In this document: piece by piece, positions 1 through 7,861 of the stretch
How positions within the stretch are numbered: position 1 is the stretch's first letter
How the letters are laid out: every line of letters begins with the position of its first letter
Source: CANKHA01 sp035652315
GTDB lineage: Bacteria; Pseudomonadota; Alphaproteobacteria; Rhizobiales; Xanthobacteraceae
Assembly: GCA_035652315.1 (NCBI GenBank)
Contig: DASREA010000047.1
Span: 1-64,000, forward strand
Direction: 5' to 3'
Length of the DNA stretch: 64,000 nt
Made by a program: the position numbers and the translations under genes
Notes under the pieces: generated by a model
What the model was told of the DNA's origin: nothing
What the model saw: the letters and a program-made list of their open reading frames with translations, nothing else
Databases searched by the model: none

Positions 1-309
1 ATTCAGCACCGGCAGGCGGCGGACCTTGATCTCGGCCATGTTCTCGGCGACGTCTTCGGTGTCCTGATCCTCGAAGCAGTATTTCACCTCTCGGCTCATC
101 ACCTCGCGCACCGGAGTTTCGGCGCCCTTTCCGGCGGCAACCGCGCGGATCGCGATATCGCGGTCGGTAATCATGCCGATCAGGCGGTCATTCTCCGCGA
201 CCGGCAGCACGCCCGCGTCGATTTCCGCCATGATGCGGGCGGCCTCGGCTATGCTTTGCTCTGGACTGGCGATGCAGACGTCGGGAGTCATTGCTTCGCT
301 TACGCGCAT
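1..309 (-). CDS. CBS-domain protein (3' end cut by window edge)
   Basis: The reading frame is open from the ATG at 309 to the window start, giving 103 residues. It begins MRVSEAMTPDV and contains one full CBS motif (residues about 5-65, with the typical VLPVAENDRLIGMITDRDIA core) and the start of a second (VREVMS, then VRRLPVLN). Paired CBS domains bind adenine nucleotides and often act as energy or redox sensors in the cytoplasm; stand-alone forms like this are common in Rhizobiales. A GGAGAG ribosome-binding site lies just upstream of the ATG. The ligand cannot be predicted. The C-terminus is outside the window. Confidence 0.85.
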   Translation of the reverse strand, partial: MRVSEAMTPDVCIASPEQSIAEAARIMAEIDAGVLPVAENDRLIGMITDRDIAIRAVAAGKGAETPVREVMSREVKYCFEDQDTEDVAENMAEIKVRRLPVLN

Positions 310-461
310 GATTCTCTCCATGGGCTGTCTTGATTGCGTGATGTCTGGCTGGCGTTCCGCGCAGATTGGCGCCCTCGGTTCCGGGCCGCGCGCAGAAGCC
401 GCCTTTTGGAAAACACCATCTCGCAAGCGAGGTTCCGGGGCATGGCGGCGGCGCACCGGCT

Positions 462-2498
462 TTACAGCCCGAAGGGATAGGTCTCGGCGAATTCCTTGCG
501 GCCGGTGGCGGCAAGCGGCGTCACCGCCCGGGTTTCCTCGAACCACACGAAGCCGTCGAACTGCCGCGGCAGCGAGGCGTCGAAATAGTGGCTGGCGAGC
601 TCCGTTTCCGGGCGGTAGATCGCGCCGATGGCGCGCTCCAGCCGCGGATAGAGCAGGCCGGCATATAGTTGCGGCGACTGCTCCTCGCGCAGGTCGATCA
701 GGAAGCGCTCGACGCCGCTGTCGCGGCATAGCCGCTCGTAGCTGTCGCGATGCGCCGGCCGCACCTGCTTGATCTCCATCGGCCCGTCCCAATCGGAAGC
801 GGCCGCCACGGTGCCGCGGTCGGTGCCGAAGCCGATCGATCTTGCTTGCTCGCCGAAACGATCGCGGCAGAGCTGGCCGATGTTGATCTCCTCGCGCACC
901 AGCCCCATTTCGGTGGCCGCCGCGTTGCCGACATGCGAGTTGTGCGCCCAGATCACGGCCTTGGCGCCGTCGCCCTTCCATTCGAGCAGATGTTCCAGCG
1001 TGCCGAACATGTGGCGGTCGCGCAGATTCCAGGATTCCGCCGAGCCGTAATACATAATGCGGTAATACTGTTCAGCCGAGGCGACGAGGCGCGCATTCTG
1101 CGCGGCATCGAGATAATCGTCGCCGTCGCGCGCGCGGTATTCCATCTGCTTCGCGAACAGGTCGCGCAGCATCGCCGTCACTTCCGCTTCGCATTTTCTG
1201 TAGCTGCCGGTCAGCACGGCGCGGCCGTAGGTGGCGGGATCTTTTTGCCACGGCGTCAGGCAGCCGTAGCGCTCGCGCGCAACGCGCGCCGCCTGCGGAT
1301 CGATCCGGTCGAGATAATCGATCACCGCGCGGATGGAGGCGTTCATATTGTACATGTCGAGACCGAAGAAGCCGGCGCGGCGCTCCGGCGCGAGATTTTC
1401 GTTATGCGCGCGCATCCATTCGACGAAGGCGTGCACTTCGGCATTGCGCCACATCCAGGTGGGGAAGCGGCGGAAAGCCGGCTCCGCTTCCGCGACGGCT
1501 GGCTTGTGGCGCACATAGCGGTCGATCGTGGCGGCGTCCGGCCAGTCCGCCTCCACCGCGACGATGGTGAAGCCATGCCGCTCGATCAGCCGCCGGGTGA
1601 TGGCGGCGCGCGCGTGATAAAATTCCGATGTCCCATGCGTCGCCTCGCCGAGCAGCACAACGCGGGCCTGTGCGAAACGGTCGAACGGGGCGGCAAAAGC
1701 CTTGTCCTCGGGCGAGGGCAGGGGAATGGCGGCCTCCCGGATCATCTCCGACGGCGTGAGCTTCTGTACGGCGGGAGCTCTCGGCTCCGGGCGCGCCCAA
1801 GCGGGCTGCCCGGGCTGCGGCTCGGCCCAGCCCTGTTTGCCGATCAGCGGCACGAACATGACGGCACCGAGATCTTCTTCACGGAACTCATGCGCGCTCA
1901 CGCGCACGACTTTGATGAGCTGCTGCTCGCGTCCCAGCGATCCGATGGGCAGGACAAGCCGTCCCCCCACTTTGAGCTGGTTGCGCAGCGCCTCGGGAAC
2001 CTCGGGCCCGCCGGCCGCCACGACGATGGCGTCGAACGGCGCCGCCTCGGGCCAGCCGAGCGAGCCGTCGCCGTGTCGCACTTCGATATTGCGATAGCCC
2101 AGCTCGGCAAAGCGGCGGCCGGCGGTTTCCGCCAGCGCCTTGTGCCGCTCAATGGTAAAAACCTTGTCGGCGATTTCGGCGAGCACTGCGGCGGCATAGC
2201 CGGAGCCGGTGCCGACATCGAGCACGCGATTGCCGGGCTTCACTTCCGCCGCTTCGATCATCAACGCGACGATGTAGGGCTGCGAGATGGTCTGCTGCTC
2301 GGCGATCGGAAGCGGACTATCCTCATAGGCGAATTCCTCCATGCCTTCGCCGACGAAGGCCTCGCGCGGCACGCGGCGCATGGCGTCGAGCACGTGAGGG
2401 TCTTTGATGCCGCGTCCGGCGATTTGCGAGGCTACCATGCGCTCGCGTCCGGGCGGAACTTCGTGGGGATGTTGCGCACGCGACCGACGAGCTTTCAT
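462..2498 (-). CDS. Protein-L-isoaspartate O-methyltransferase / erythromycin-esterase-like fusion
   Basis: This 678-residue protein joins two enzymes. Residues about 15-215 are a PCMT-type SAM-dependent repair methyltransferase, with the SAM loop VLDVGTGSGYAAAVLAEI and the AEQQTISQPY segment. Residues about 250-678 match the erythromycin esterase (EreA/EreB) superfamily, with the VLLGEATHGTSEFYHAR motif and the WAHNSHVGN segment. A proline-rich linker joins them. I chose the ATG at 2498 (MKARRSRAQ) because GAGGACC precedes it; an ATG at 2555 would add 19 residues. The esterase-like half is not evidence of macrolide resistance, since most members of this superfamily are uncharacterised. One possible role is repair or turnover of damaged proteins or esters. 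The opposite strand carries a long shadow frame. Confidence 0.9.
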   Translation of the reverse strand: MKARRSRAQHPHEVPPGRERMVASQIAGRGIKDPHVLDAMRRVPREAFVGEGMEEFAYEDSPLPIAEQQTISQPYIVALMIEAAEVKPGNRVLDVGTGSGYAAAVLAEIADKVFTIERHKALAETAGRRFAELGYRNIEVRHGDGSLGWPEAAPFDAIVVAAGGPEVPEALRNQLKVGGRLVLPIGSLGREQQLIKVVRVSAHEFREEDLGAVMFVPLIGKQGWAEPQPGQPAWARPEPRAPAVQKLTPSEMIREAAIPLPSPEDKAFAAPFDRFAQARVVLLGEATHGTSEFYHARAAITRRLIERHGFTIVAVEADWPDAATIDRYVRHKPAVAEAEPAFRRFPTWMWRNAEVHAFVEWMRAHNENLAPERRAGFFGLDMYNMNASIRAVIDYLDRIDPQAARVARERYGCLTPWQKDPATYGRAVLTGSYRKCEAEVTAMLRDLFAKQMEYRARDGDDYLDAAQNARLVASAEQYYRIMYYGSAESWNLRDRHMFGTLEHLLEWKGDGAKAVIWAHNSHVGNAAATEMGLVREEINIGQLCRDRFGEQARSIGFGTDRGTVAAASDWDGPMEIKQVRPAHRDSYERLCRDSGVERFLIDLREEQSPQLYAGLLYPRLERAIGAIYRPETELASHYFDASLPRQFDGFVWFEETRAVTPLAATGRKEFAETYPFGL

Positions 2499-2659
2499 GC
2501 GGTCCTCATCGCGGCAGCGGGGCTTATATTTCGAAAATCGATCAGCTCCGCTCATTGTTCCTCGGTGGAATAATCGAGCGGCTAATAATTAAATGCCCGG
2601 TGCGCCAGGTGGATATTGAGGCAGATCAATTTTTCGGTCGGCTTAGCCGAAGACAACCA

Positions 2660-3799
2660 TCAGACCGTGACGATCACGTCCTTGCCGATATCGGCAAGGC
2701 GGCGCGTTCCGGTGAGCGCCATGGTGGTCTCGAGCTCCTGGCGGATGATCTCGATCGCCCTGGTCACGCCCGCCTCGCCGCTGGCGCCTAGCCCGTAGAT
2801 ATAGGCGCGGCCGATCATGCAGGAGCGGGCGCCGAGCGCCAGCGCGCGCATCACGTCCTGGCCCGAGCGCACGCCGCTGTCGAAAATAATCTCGGTTTCG
2901 CTGCCGACCGCCTCGGCGATTCTCGGCAAGACCGAAATGGCCGAGGGCGCGCCGTCGAGCTGGCGGCCGCCATGATTGGAGACGACGATGGCGGCGGCGC
3001 CGCTTTGCGCCGCCAACCTGGCATCCTCCGCATTGAGGATGCCTTTGAGGATCAGCTTGCCCGGCCACAAGCTTCGGATCCACTCGACGTCTTTCCAACT
3101 GAGCGTCGGATCGAACTGCCCGGCGATCCAGGCGGCGAGCGAGCTCACGTTTTCCATGCCAGGCACATGGCCTTCAAGATTGCCGAAGCTCTTGCGCTTG
3201 CCGCGCAGCACGCTGAGCGCCCATCCCGGCTTACTCAAGATATCGACCACGTTGTGTAGGCGAATTTCCGGCGGCACCGACAGCCCGTTCCGGATATCGG
3301 CGTGGCGCTGGCCCATGACCTGCAGGTCGACGGTAAGGACGAGCGCGCTGCATTTTGCTGCGGCCGCGCGCTCCAGCAGCATGCGCACGACGCCGCGATC
3401 CTTCATGACATAAAGCTGGAACCAGAACGGTCTGCCAACCGCTGCGGCGACGTCCTCGATCGAACAGATCGACAGCGTCGACAGGCAAAAGGGAATGCCG
3501 GCGGCCTGCGCCGCGCGGCAGGCGAGAATTTCGCCGTCGCCATATTGCATGCCGCAGAGGCCGATGGGGGCCAGCGCGAGCGGCAGCGCTGCCCGTTCGC
3601 CGACAATGACGGTGCTCAGATCGCGGTTGGAGACATCCACGAGCACCCGCTGCCGCAGCTTCAGCCGCCGCAAATCCTCACGATTGGCGCGCAACGTCTC
3701 TTCGCCGTAGGAGCCGCTTTCAACGTAGTCGAAGAACATCCGCGCGACTTTGCGCCGCGCCATGCGCCTCAGATCTTCGATGCAGGTGACCCGTGTCAT
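2660..3799 (-). CDS. lldD: FMN-dependent alpha-hydroxy-acid oxidase/dehydrogenase (L-lactate dehydrogenase-like)
   Basis: A 379-residue member of the FMN-dependent alpha-hydroxy-acid dehydrogenase family (lactate dehydrogenase, glycolate oxidase, mandelate dehydrogenase), which oxidises a 2-hydroxy acid to the 2-oxo acid. It has the catalytic-histidine segment SNHGGRQLDGAPS, the FMN-phosphate site DSGVRSGQDVMRAL followed by GRAYIYGLGASGEAGV, and the N-terminal DLRRMARRKVARMFFDYVESG typical of the family. The start MTRVTCIEDL at 3799 matches the family N-terminus; the frame extends to 3895 but the extra 32 residues look non-coding. Substrate is not certain: lldD is the nearest label. No lactate permease is adjacent. 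Confidence 0.85.
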   Translation of the reverse strand: MTRVTCIEDLRRMARRKVARMFFDYVESGSYGEETLRANREDLRRLKLRQRVLVDVSNRDLSTVIVGERAALPLALAPIGLCGMQYGDGEILACRAAQAAGIPFCLSTLSICSIEDVAAAVGRPFWFQLYVMKDRGVVRMLLERAAAAKCSALVLTVDLQVMGQRHADIRNGLSVPPEIRLHNVVDILSKPGWALSVLRGKRKSFGNLEGHVPGMENVSSLAAWIAGQFDPTLSWKDVEWIRSLWPGKLILKGILNAEDARLAAQSGAAAIVVSNHGGRQLDGAPSAISVLPRIAEAVGSETEIIFDSGVRSGQDVMRALALGARSCMIGRAYIYGLGASGEAGVTRAIEIIRQELETTMALTGTRRLADIGKDVIVTV

Positions 3800-3915
3800 C
3801 GCCGCCGCCCAAACAGCAATTCGACAGGATTCCCGTCGGCCGGGCAATAGCGCGACGGGGAACGAAAACGGCTTCTCGGGCGTTATTTTGCTCACACACT
3901 CGAAAGGAGTGAGCC

Positions 3916-4110
3916 ATGGGGTCCAAAGCCAATAGGGTGAACAAGACCCGAGGCGGCGATCCGAATATCGACCACGCGCCGGCGCAGCGAAAAGCGGCCG
4001 ATCCGCAGGAACGGGCGCTGGAGGAGGGTCTGGAAGAAAGCTTCCCCGGCTCCGATCCGGTCAACGTGACCCAGCCACCTCGCAGCAAGCCGGACAAAGA
4101 CGGCATTTGA
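3916..4110 (+). CDS. Small conserved hypothetical protein
   Basis: A 64-residue acidic and polar protein with no membrane segment. It contains the segment EEGLEESFPGSDPVNVTQP, which I recognise as a conserved motif of a small-protein family widespread in Rhizobiales; function is unknown to me. A strong GAAAGGAG ribosome-binding site precedes the ATG, and a good intrinsic terminator follows (4146-4174), so it is probably a monocistronic gene. It is divergent from the upstream hydroxyacid oxidase gene, with about 115 bases between the starts. Confidence 0.8.
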   Translation: MGSKANRVNKTRGGDPNIDHAPAQRKAADPQERALEEGLEESFPGSDPVNVTQPPRSKPDKDGI

Positions 4111-4145
4111 GTTAGTTGCCGGCAAATCCTCGAGTTAGGCCATGT

Positions 4146-4174
4146 GGGCCTCCGCGGTGCGACCGCGGGGGCCC
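4146..4174 (+). terminator. Intrinsic terminator after the 64-residue protein gene
   Basis: A 13-bp stem (one G-T pair) pairs 4146-4158 with 4162-4174 around a 3-base loop and is followed by GTTTTGATTT. This is a typical rho-independent terminator separating the small gene from glmM. The remaining stretch to 4306 shows no further gene. Confidence 0.75.
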
Positions 4175-4306
4175 GTTTTGATTTGGGACGCTGTAATCGC
4201 TTGCGAATTTTTACCCATTTCGGACCCGGATCGGGCTAAGCTATGACCTTGGCCCGGGTAGGCCGGCGCCCGCGCCAGGCCAGCCTTTGGGGAGAGATTT
4301 TCAGCG

Positions 4307-5650
4307 ATGGTACGTAGCTATTTCGGCACCGACGGCATCCGCGGCCGCGCCAACGGAGTCATCACCCCGGAGCTTGCCCTTCGGGTCGGGCAGGCGGCGG
4401 GGATCGTGTTTCGTCGGGGCGACCACCGGCACCGTGTCGTCATCGGCAAGGACACCCGTCTTTCCGGGTACATGATCGAAACCGCCATGGTCGCGGGCTT
4501 TACGTCCGTTGGCATGGACGTGCTGCTGCTCGGCCCGATCCCGACGCCGGCCGTCGCCATGCTGACCCGTTCGATGCGCGCCGACCTCGGTGTGATGATT
4601 TCCGCCTCGCACAACCCTTACGACGACAACGGCATCAAGTTGTTCGGTCCCGACGGTTGCAAGCTTTCCGATGACGTCGAGCGCGAAATCGAAAAATACA
4701 TGGAAGGCAACGTTGCCAAGCAGCTTGCCAAGAGCGCGGATCTCGGCCGCGCCAAGCGCATCGACGGCGTGCACGACCGCTACATCGAATTCGCCAAGCG
4801 GACCCTGCCGAAGGCCATGGACCTCGACGGCCTGCGTGTGGTCGTCGATTGCGCCAATGGTGCGGCCTATCGCGTCGCACCGGAGGCCTTATGGGAGCTC
4901 GGGGCGGAAGTGTTCACTCTTGGCGTCGAACCCGACGGCTTCAACATCAACAAGGACTGCGGTTCCACGGCCCCCGAGGCGCTGCGCCGCAAGGTCGTGG
5001 AAATGCGGGCTGACGTGGGAATCGCGCTCGATGGCGACGCTGATCGCGTCATTATTGTCGACGAGCGCGGCCGCATGATCGATGGCGACCAGCTCCTGGC
5101 CGTCATTTCCGAAAGCTGGAAAGAGGACGAAAGGCTATCTCGGCCCGGCATCGTCGGAACCGTGATGTCAAATCTTGGCCTCGAGCGTCACCTGAAGAAT
5201 TTCGATCTCGACCTTGTGCGCACCCCGGTCGGCGACCGCTACGTGGTCGAGCATATGCGCGCCCATGGTTTCAATGTCGGCGGCGAGCCGTCCGGGCACA
5301 TCATTCTGTCCGACTATGCCACCACCGGCGACGGCTTTGTTGCCGCCTTGCAGGTCCTCGCGGTGGTCAAGAAAAGTGAACGACCGGTCTCGCAGGTCTG
5401 CCACCGTTTCGATCCGCTGCCGCAGGTGCTCAAGAATGTGCGCTATGCCAACGGCATGCCGCTGGACAACGCCAAGGTCCGCTCCGCGATCGCGGTGGCC
5501 GAGGAACGTCTCGGCCGAAGCGGCCGCCTGATCGTGCGCCCTTCCGGCACCGAGCCCGTCATCCGCGTGATGGGCGAGGGCGACGACAAGATCCTGGTCG
5601 AGGCCGTCGTCGACGAAATCGTCGACGCCCTCAATCACGTCGCCGCCTGA
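4307..5650 (+). CDS. glmM: Phosphoglucosamine mutase GlmM
   Basis: A 447-residue enzyme that converts glucosamine-6-phosphate to glucosamine-1-phosphate in the cytoplasm, supplying UDP-GlcNAc for peptidoglycan and lipopolysaccharide. It has the N-terminal RSYFGTDGIRG, the phospho-serine loop ISASHNPYDDNGIK, the magnesium loop DGDADR and the C-terminal phosphate-binding RPSGTEPVIRVMGEG. Length is normal for GlmM. The ATG at 4307 follows GGGGAGAG. In relatives it follows ftsH and folP; here a small unrelated gene and a terminator precede it, so it has its own promoter. Confidence 0.97.
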   Translation: MVRSYFGTDGIRGRANGVITPELALRVGQAAGIVFRRGDHRHRVVIGKDTRLSGYMIETAMVAGFTSVGMDVLLLGPIPTPAVAMLTRSMRADLGVMISASHNPYDDNGIKLFGPDGCKLSDDVEREIEKYMEGNVAKQLAKSADLGRAKRIDGVHDRYIEFAKRTLPKAMDLDGLRVVVDCANGAAYRVAPEALWELGAEVFTLGVEPDGFNINKDCGSTAPEALRRKVVEMRADVGIALDGDADRVIIVDERGRMIDGDQLLAVISESWKEDERLSRPGIVGTVMSNLGLERHLKNFDLDLVRTPVGDRYVVEHMRAHGFNVGGEPSGHIILSDYATTGDGFVAALQVLAVVKKSERPVSQVCHRFDPLPQVLKNVRYANGMPLDNAKVRSAIAVAEERLGRSGRLIVRPSGTEPVIRVMGEGDDKILVEAVVDEIVDALNHVAA

Positions 5651-5784
5651 AACAATCTCCAGGGGCCAATCTGATCCGTCTTGGCGTCACGCCGGATGCG
5701 TGGGCGGCCTGGTAAACAAGTTCTTACCGATCTGTCCGGCGTCGCGGTGCTGGCCTTTGGCTCGTCCGCCCGTCGCGGTCTTCG

Positions 5785-5826
5785 TTAATCCCCGTGGTTA
5801 AAAATCATGGTTAAGGCTCGCTTAAC
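5785..5826 (+). promoter_or_regulatory. Candidate CtrA operator upstream of the first porin-like gene
   Basis: Four TTAA tetrads lie at 5785, 5798, 5811 and 5822. The last two form an exact TTAA-N7-TTAAC (5811-5826), the consensus CtrA box; the earlier ones are spaced by 9 bases. The site is 81 bases before the ATG at 5907. CtrA itself is encoded at 52.5-53.2 kb. Binding is inferred from the match only. Confidence 0.6.
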
Positions 5827-5906
5827 TCTTTGCTGCAATCGTTTGTCGCCGGTGGATTCGTCCGTGCGCCTTTCGTCGTTTTGCGCGCGGATCGAGGGAC
5901 AATACG

Positions 5907-6812
5907 ATGCGCGGTGCAAAAGCCTTTTTTGCTGGTGCATTCCTAGTGGCGGGCGTGGGCGCCCAGGCCGCCGAACCGCCGCCCTATTATCCATCGCCCC
6001 CCCCGCCGCCGGTGCTGAAGCCGATCTGCGTGCCGCGTGCGCAAGCCTACATGTGGCCCGGCGTTCCGCTCTGCGCCGAGGAAGAATTCGGCAAGTGGTA
6101 TCTTCGCGGCGATATCGGGATGACCAATCAATGGGTTGATCACCTCGACAACGTTCTCTATGCGGGCAACAGCATCGATTCGCATGGGTATAATTTCACC
6201 AGCTCGCCGCTGTTCGGCGCCGGTATCGGCTTTGAGGTCAATGATTGGCTGCGCTTTGATCTGACCGGCGAGTATCGCGGTAAGGCGGAATTCAACGGCC
6301 TGGACATCGTCAACGCCAGCTTCACCGACGAATATACCGCGAAGAAATCGGAACTGCTGTTCCTGCTGAACGGCTATGTGGATCTCGGCACCTGGTGGTG
6401 CATCACGCCCTTCGTCGGCGCGGGCGTCGGTTTCGATCGCGTCACCATCGGCAGCTTCCTCGACGTCAACACGCCCAACAACGGCGTCGCTTTCGGTGCC
6501 ACCGCTTCGCAATGGAACTTCGCCTGGGCGGTGCAGGCCGGCGTGGCCTATCAGGTGACGCCCAACTGGACGGCGGAATTCAGCTACCGCTTCGTCAGCC
6601 TCGGCGACGGCATCACCGGCGACCTCACCGCCTATGACGGCACCAACGACGTCAACAATCCGATGCACTTCAAGGGCCTTTACTCGAACGACTTCAAGCT
6701 CGGTCTGCGCTGGACCTGCTGCGAATCCGAAGCGCCGCCGCCTCCGCCCCCGCCGATGGTCTATCAGCCGCCGGTATATGCGCCTCCGCCGCCGATCGTG
6801 AGCAAGGGTTGA
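5907..6812 (+). CDS. Outer-membrane beta-barrel protein, Omp31-like, with proline-rich ends
   Basis: A 301-residue protein with a signal peptide (MRGAKAFFAGAFLVAGVGAQA, cleavage near AQA-AE), a short proline-rich N-terminal stretch, then an eight-strand-type beta-barrel with the family segments GKWYLRGDIGMTNQW, FGAGIGFEVNDWLRFDLTGEY and WNFAWAVQAGVAYQVTPNWTAEFSYRF. The C-terminus is a proline tail rather than the usual terminal barrel strand, which is odd for a pure porin and might contact peptidoglycan. It belongs to the opacity/Omp25-Omp31 superfamily common in Rhizobiales. A candidate CtrA box lies upstream, and a paralogue follows 160 bases downstream. Confidence 0.85.
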   Translation: MRGAKAFFAGAFLVAGVGAQAAEPPPYYPSPPPPPVLKPICVPRAQAYMWPGVPLCAEEEFGKWYLRGDIGMTNQWVDHLDNVLYAGNSIDSHGYNFTSSPLFGAGIGFEVNDWLRFDLTGEYRGKAEFNGLDIVNASFTDEYTAKKSELLFLLNGYVDLGTWWCITPFVGAGVGFDRVTIGSFLDVNTPNNGVAFGATASQWNFAWAVQAGVAYQVTPNWTAEFSYRFVSLGDGITGDLTAYDGTNDVNNPMHFKGLYSNDFKLGLRWTCCESEAPPPPPPPMVYQPPVYAPPPPIVSKG

Positions 6813-6835
6813 TCCTGGCGCGGGCGGGCCCTGTA

Positions 6836-6893
6836 TTAACTCCGAAAGTTAACGCGGGCGCGGGCAAAAAATTAAGGTTAATCAGCTCTTAAC
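6836..6893 (+). promoter_or_regulatory. Candidate CtrA operator upstream of the second porin-like gene
   Basis: TTAA tetrads occur at 6836, 6849, 6872, 6878 and 6889. The last pair forms an exact TTAA-N7-TTAAC (6878-6893), and the first pair repeats the 9-base spacing seen upstream of the preceding paralogue. The site is 80 bases before the ATG at 6973, the same distance as in the paralogue. Binding is inferred. Confidence 0.6.
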
Positions 6894-6972
6894 CTCTGTC
6901 TGACATGATTCCCGGACTTCGCCCGTAGCCTCGCTCACGGTGGAGCAAGGGCGTCAATCAGGGGATCAGCCT

Positions 6973-7704
6973 ATGTGCAGTTTTGGGAAAAGTTTTGCCG
7001 CGGCCACAACGCTCGGTCTTACGCTGTGTGGCATCGCGCAGGCAGCCGACCTGGGACGGGGCTATCCGCCGTTGCCGCCGCCCGTCGAAGCGCCGCCACT
7101 GCCAGTCAGCGAATTCGCGTCTGGCTGGTATCTGCGCGGGGACTTAGGCTACCGACAAAACAAGGTAGACAATGTCACCAATGAAGGCGTGCTGCCCATC
7201 TTGGATGATGATCTCGGCAAGTCATGGCTCGTTGGCGTCGGCGCCGGCATGCAATGGCAGTGGCTGCGCAGTGACTTTACCTTCGACTATGGCACGCGCG
7301 CCAAATACCGCGCCGATACAGCGGCCGGGGCCGACGATTTTACCGCCGATATCGATAGCTTCTCGGCGCTGGCCAATCTCTATGGCGATCTCGGCACCTG
7401 GTACGGGTTCACGCCGTATATCGGCGCCGGCGCCGGCATCGCGCACCTGAATGTGTCTAAATTCGAGGAAGCGTCGTTGGGATCGACCGGCACCACGCCG
7501 AGCGGCTCCAAATGGAATCCAGCCTGGGCTTATATGGCTGGCGTCAGCTACGCTCTTTCGCCGCGCTTCAACCTCGATGTCGGCTATCGTCACATCAACA
7601 TGGGCAACGTCTCCAGCGGCATGGATACCGTGGGCAATCAGTTGAAATTCCACGATGTAGCAGCGGACGAAATCCGCTTAGGCGTCCGCTACCACATCGA
7701 TTGA
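6973..7704 (+). CDS. Outer-membrane beta-barrel protein, Omp31-like (paralogue)
   Basis: A 243-residue barrel protein with signal peptide MCSFGKSFAAATTLGLTLCG to about AQA-AD, a proline linker, then SGWYLRGDLGYRQNKVD, FTPYIGAGAGIAHLNVS, WNPAWAYMAGVSYALSPRFN and a terminal strand DEIRLGVRYHID. Unlike the preceding paralogue it ends in a normal closing barrel strand. The start at 6973 follows AGGGGATC; an in-frame start at 6940 would spoil the signal peptide. A strong terminator follows at 7731-7757. Confidence 0.85.
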   Translation: MCSFGKSFAAATTLGLTLCGIAQAADLGRGYPPLPPPVEAPPLPVSEFASGWYLRGDLGYRQNKVDNVTNEGVLPILDDDLGKSWLVGVGAGMQWQWLRSDFTFDYGTRAKYRADTAAGADDFTADIDSFSALANLYGDLGTWYGFTPYIGAGAGIAHLNVSKFEEASLGSTGTTPSGSKWNPAWAYMAGVSYALSPRFNLDVGYRHINMGNVSSGMDTVGNQLKFHDVAADEIRLGVRYHID

Positions 7705-7730
7705 GCAGCGCATAACGGCAAGCGCGGGCG

Positions 7731-7757
7731 CGGCGCGGCGACAACATCGCCGCGCCG
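7731..7757 (+). terminator. Intrinsic terminator after the tandem porin-like genes
   Basis: A perfect 11-bp GC stem (7731-7741 with 7747-7757) encloses a 5-base loop and is followed by TTGCCTCTTT. It separates the porin-like genes from the serC leader. Confidence 0.7.
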
Positions 7758-7800
7758 TTGCCTCTTTGCATCGTGCTTGACTGTGCGGCCTTGCTTCCTT

Positions 7801-7861
7801 ATGCCCACCAGCGGGACACCCCTCCCCACCGAGGGGCGCCTATCTGGAAGGGTAGACTGTC
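7801..7861 (+). ncRNA. serC leader RNA (candidate cis-regulatory element)
   Basis: Immediately before serC the transcript can form a 6-bp hairpin (CCCCTC 7819-7824 with GAGGGG 7831-7836) and then a second hairpin (CTATC 7840-7844 with GGTAG 7851-7855) whose loop and 3' arm contain the ribosome-binding purines GGAAGGG. The alphaproteobacterial serC leader motif (described with SAM-II by Corbino and colleagues) sits upstream of serC-serA and has a final stem overlapping the serC ribosome-binding site, which is the arrangement here. The ligand of this motif is not known to me. Confidence 0.7.

Noticed and set aside
462..1760. Macrolide-resistance gene
   Set aside because: Only superfamily-level similarity to erythromycin esterase is visible, and it is fused to a methyltransferase in a housekeeping context.
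750..2573. A 607-residue open frame on the plus strand
   Set aside because: It lies antisense to the PCMT/esterase fusion, shows no family motif and is explained by codon bias in GC-rich DNA.
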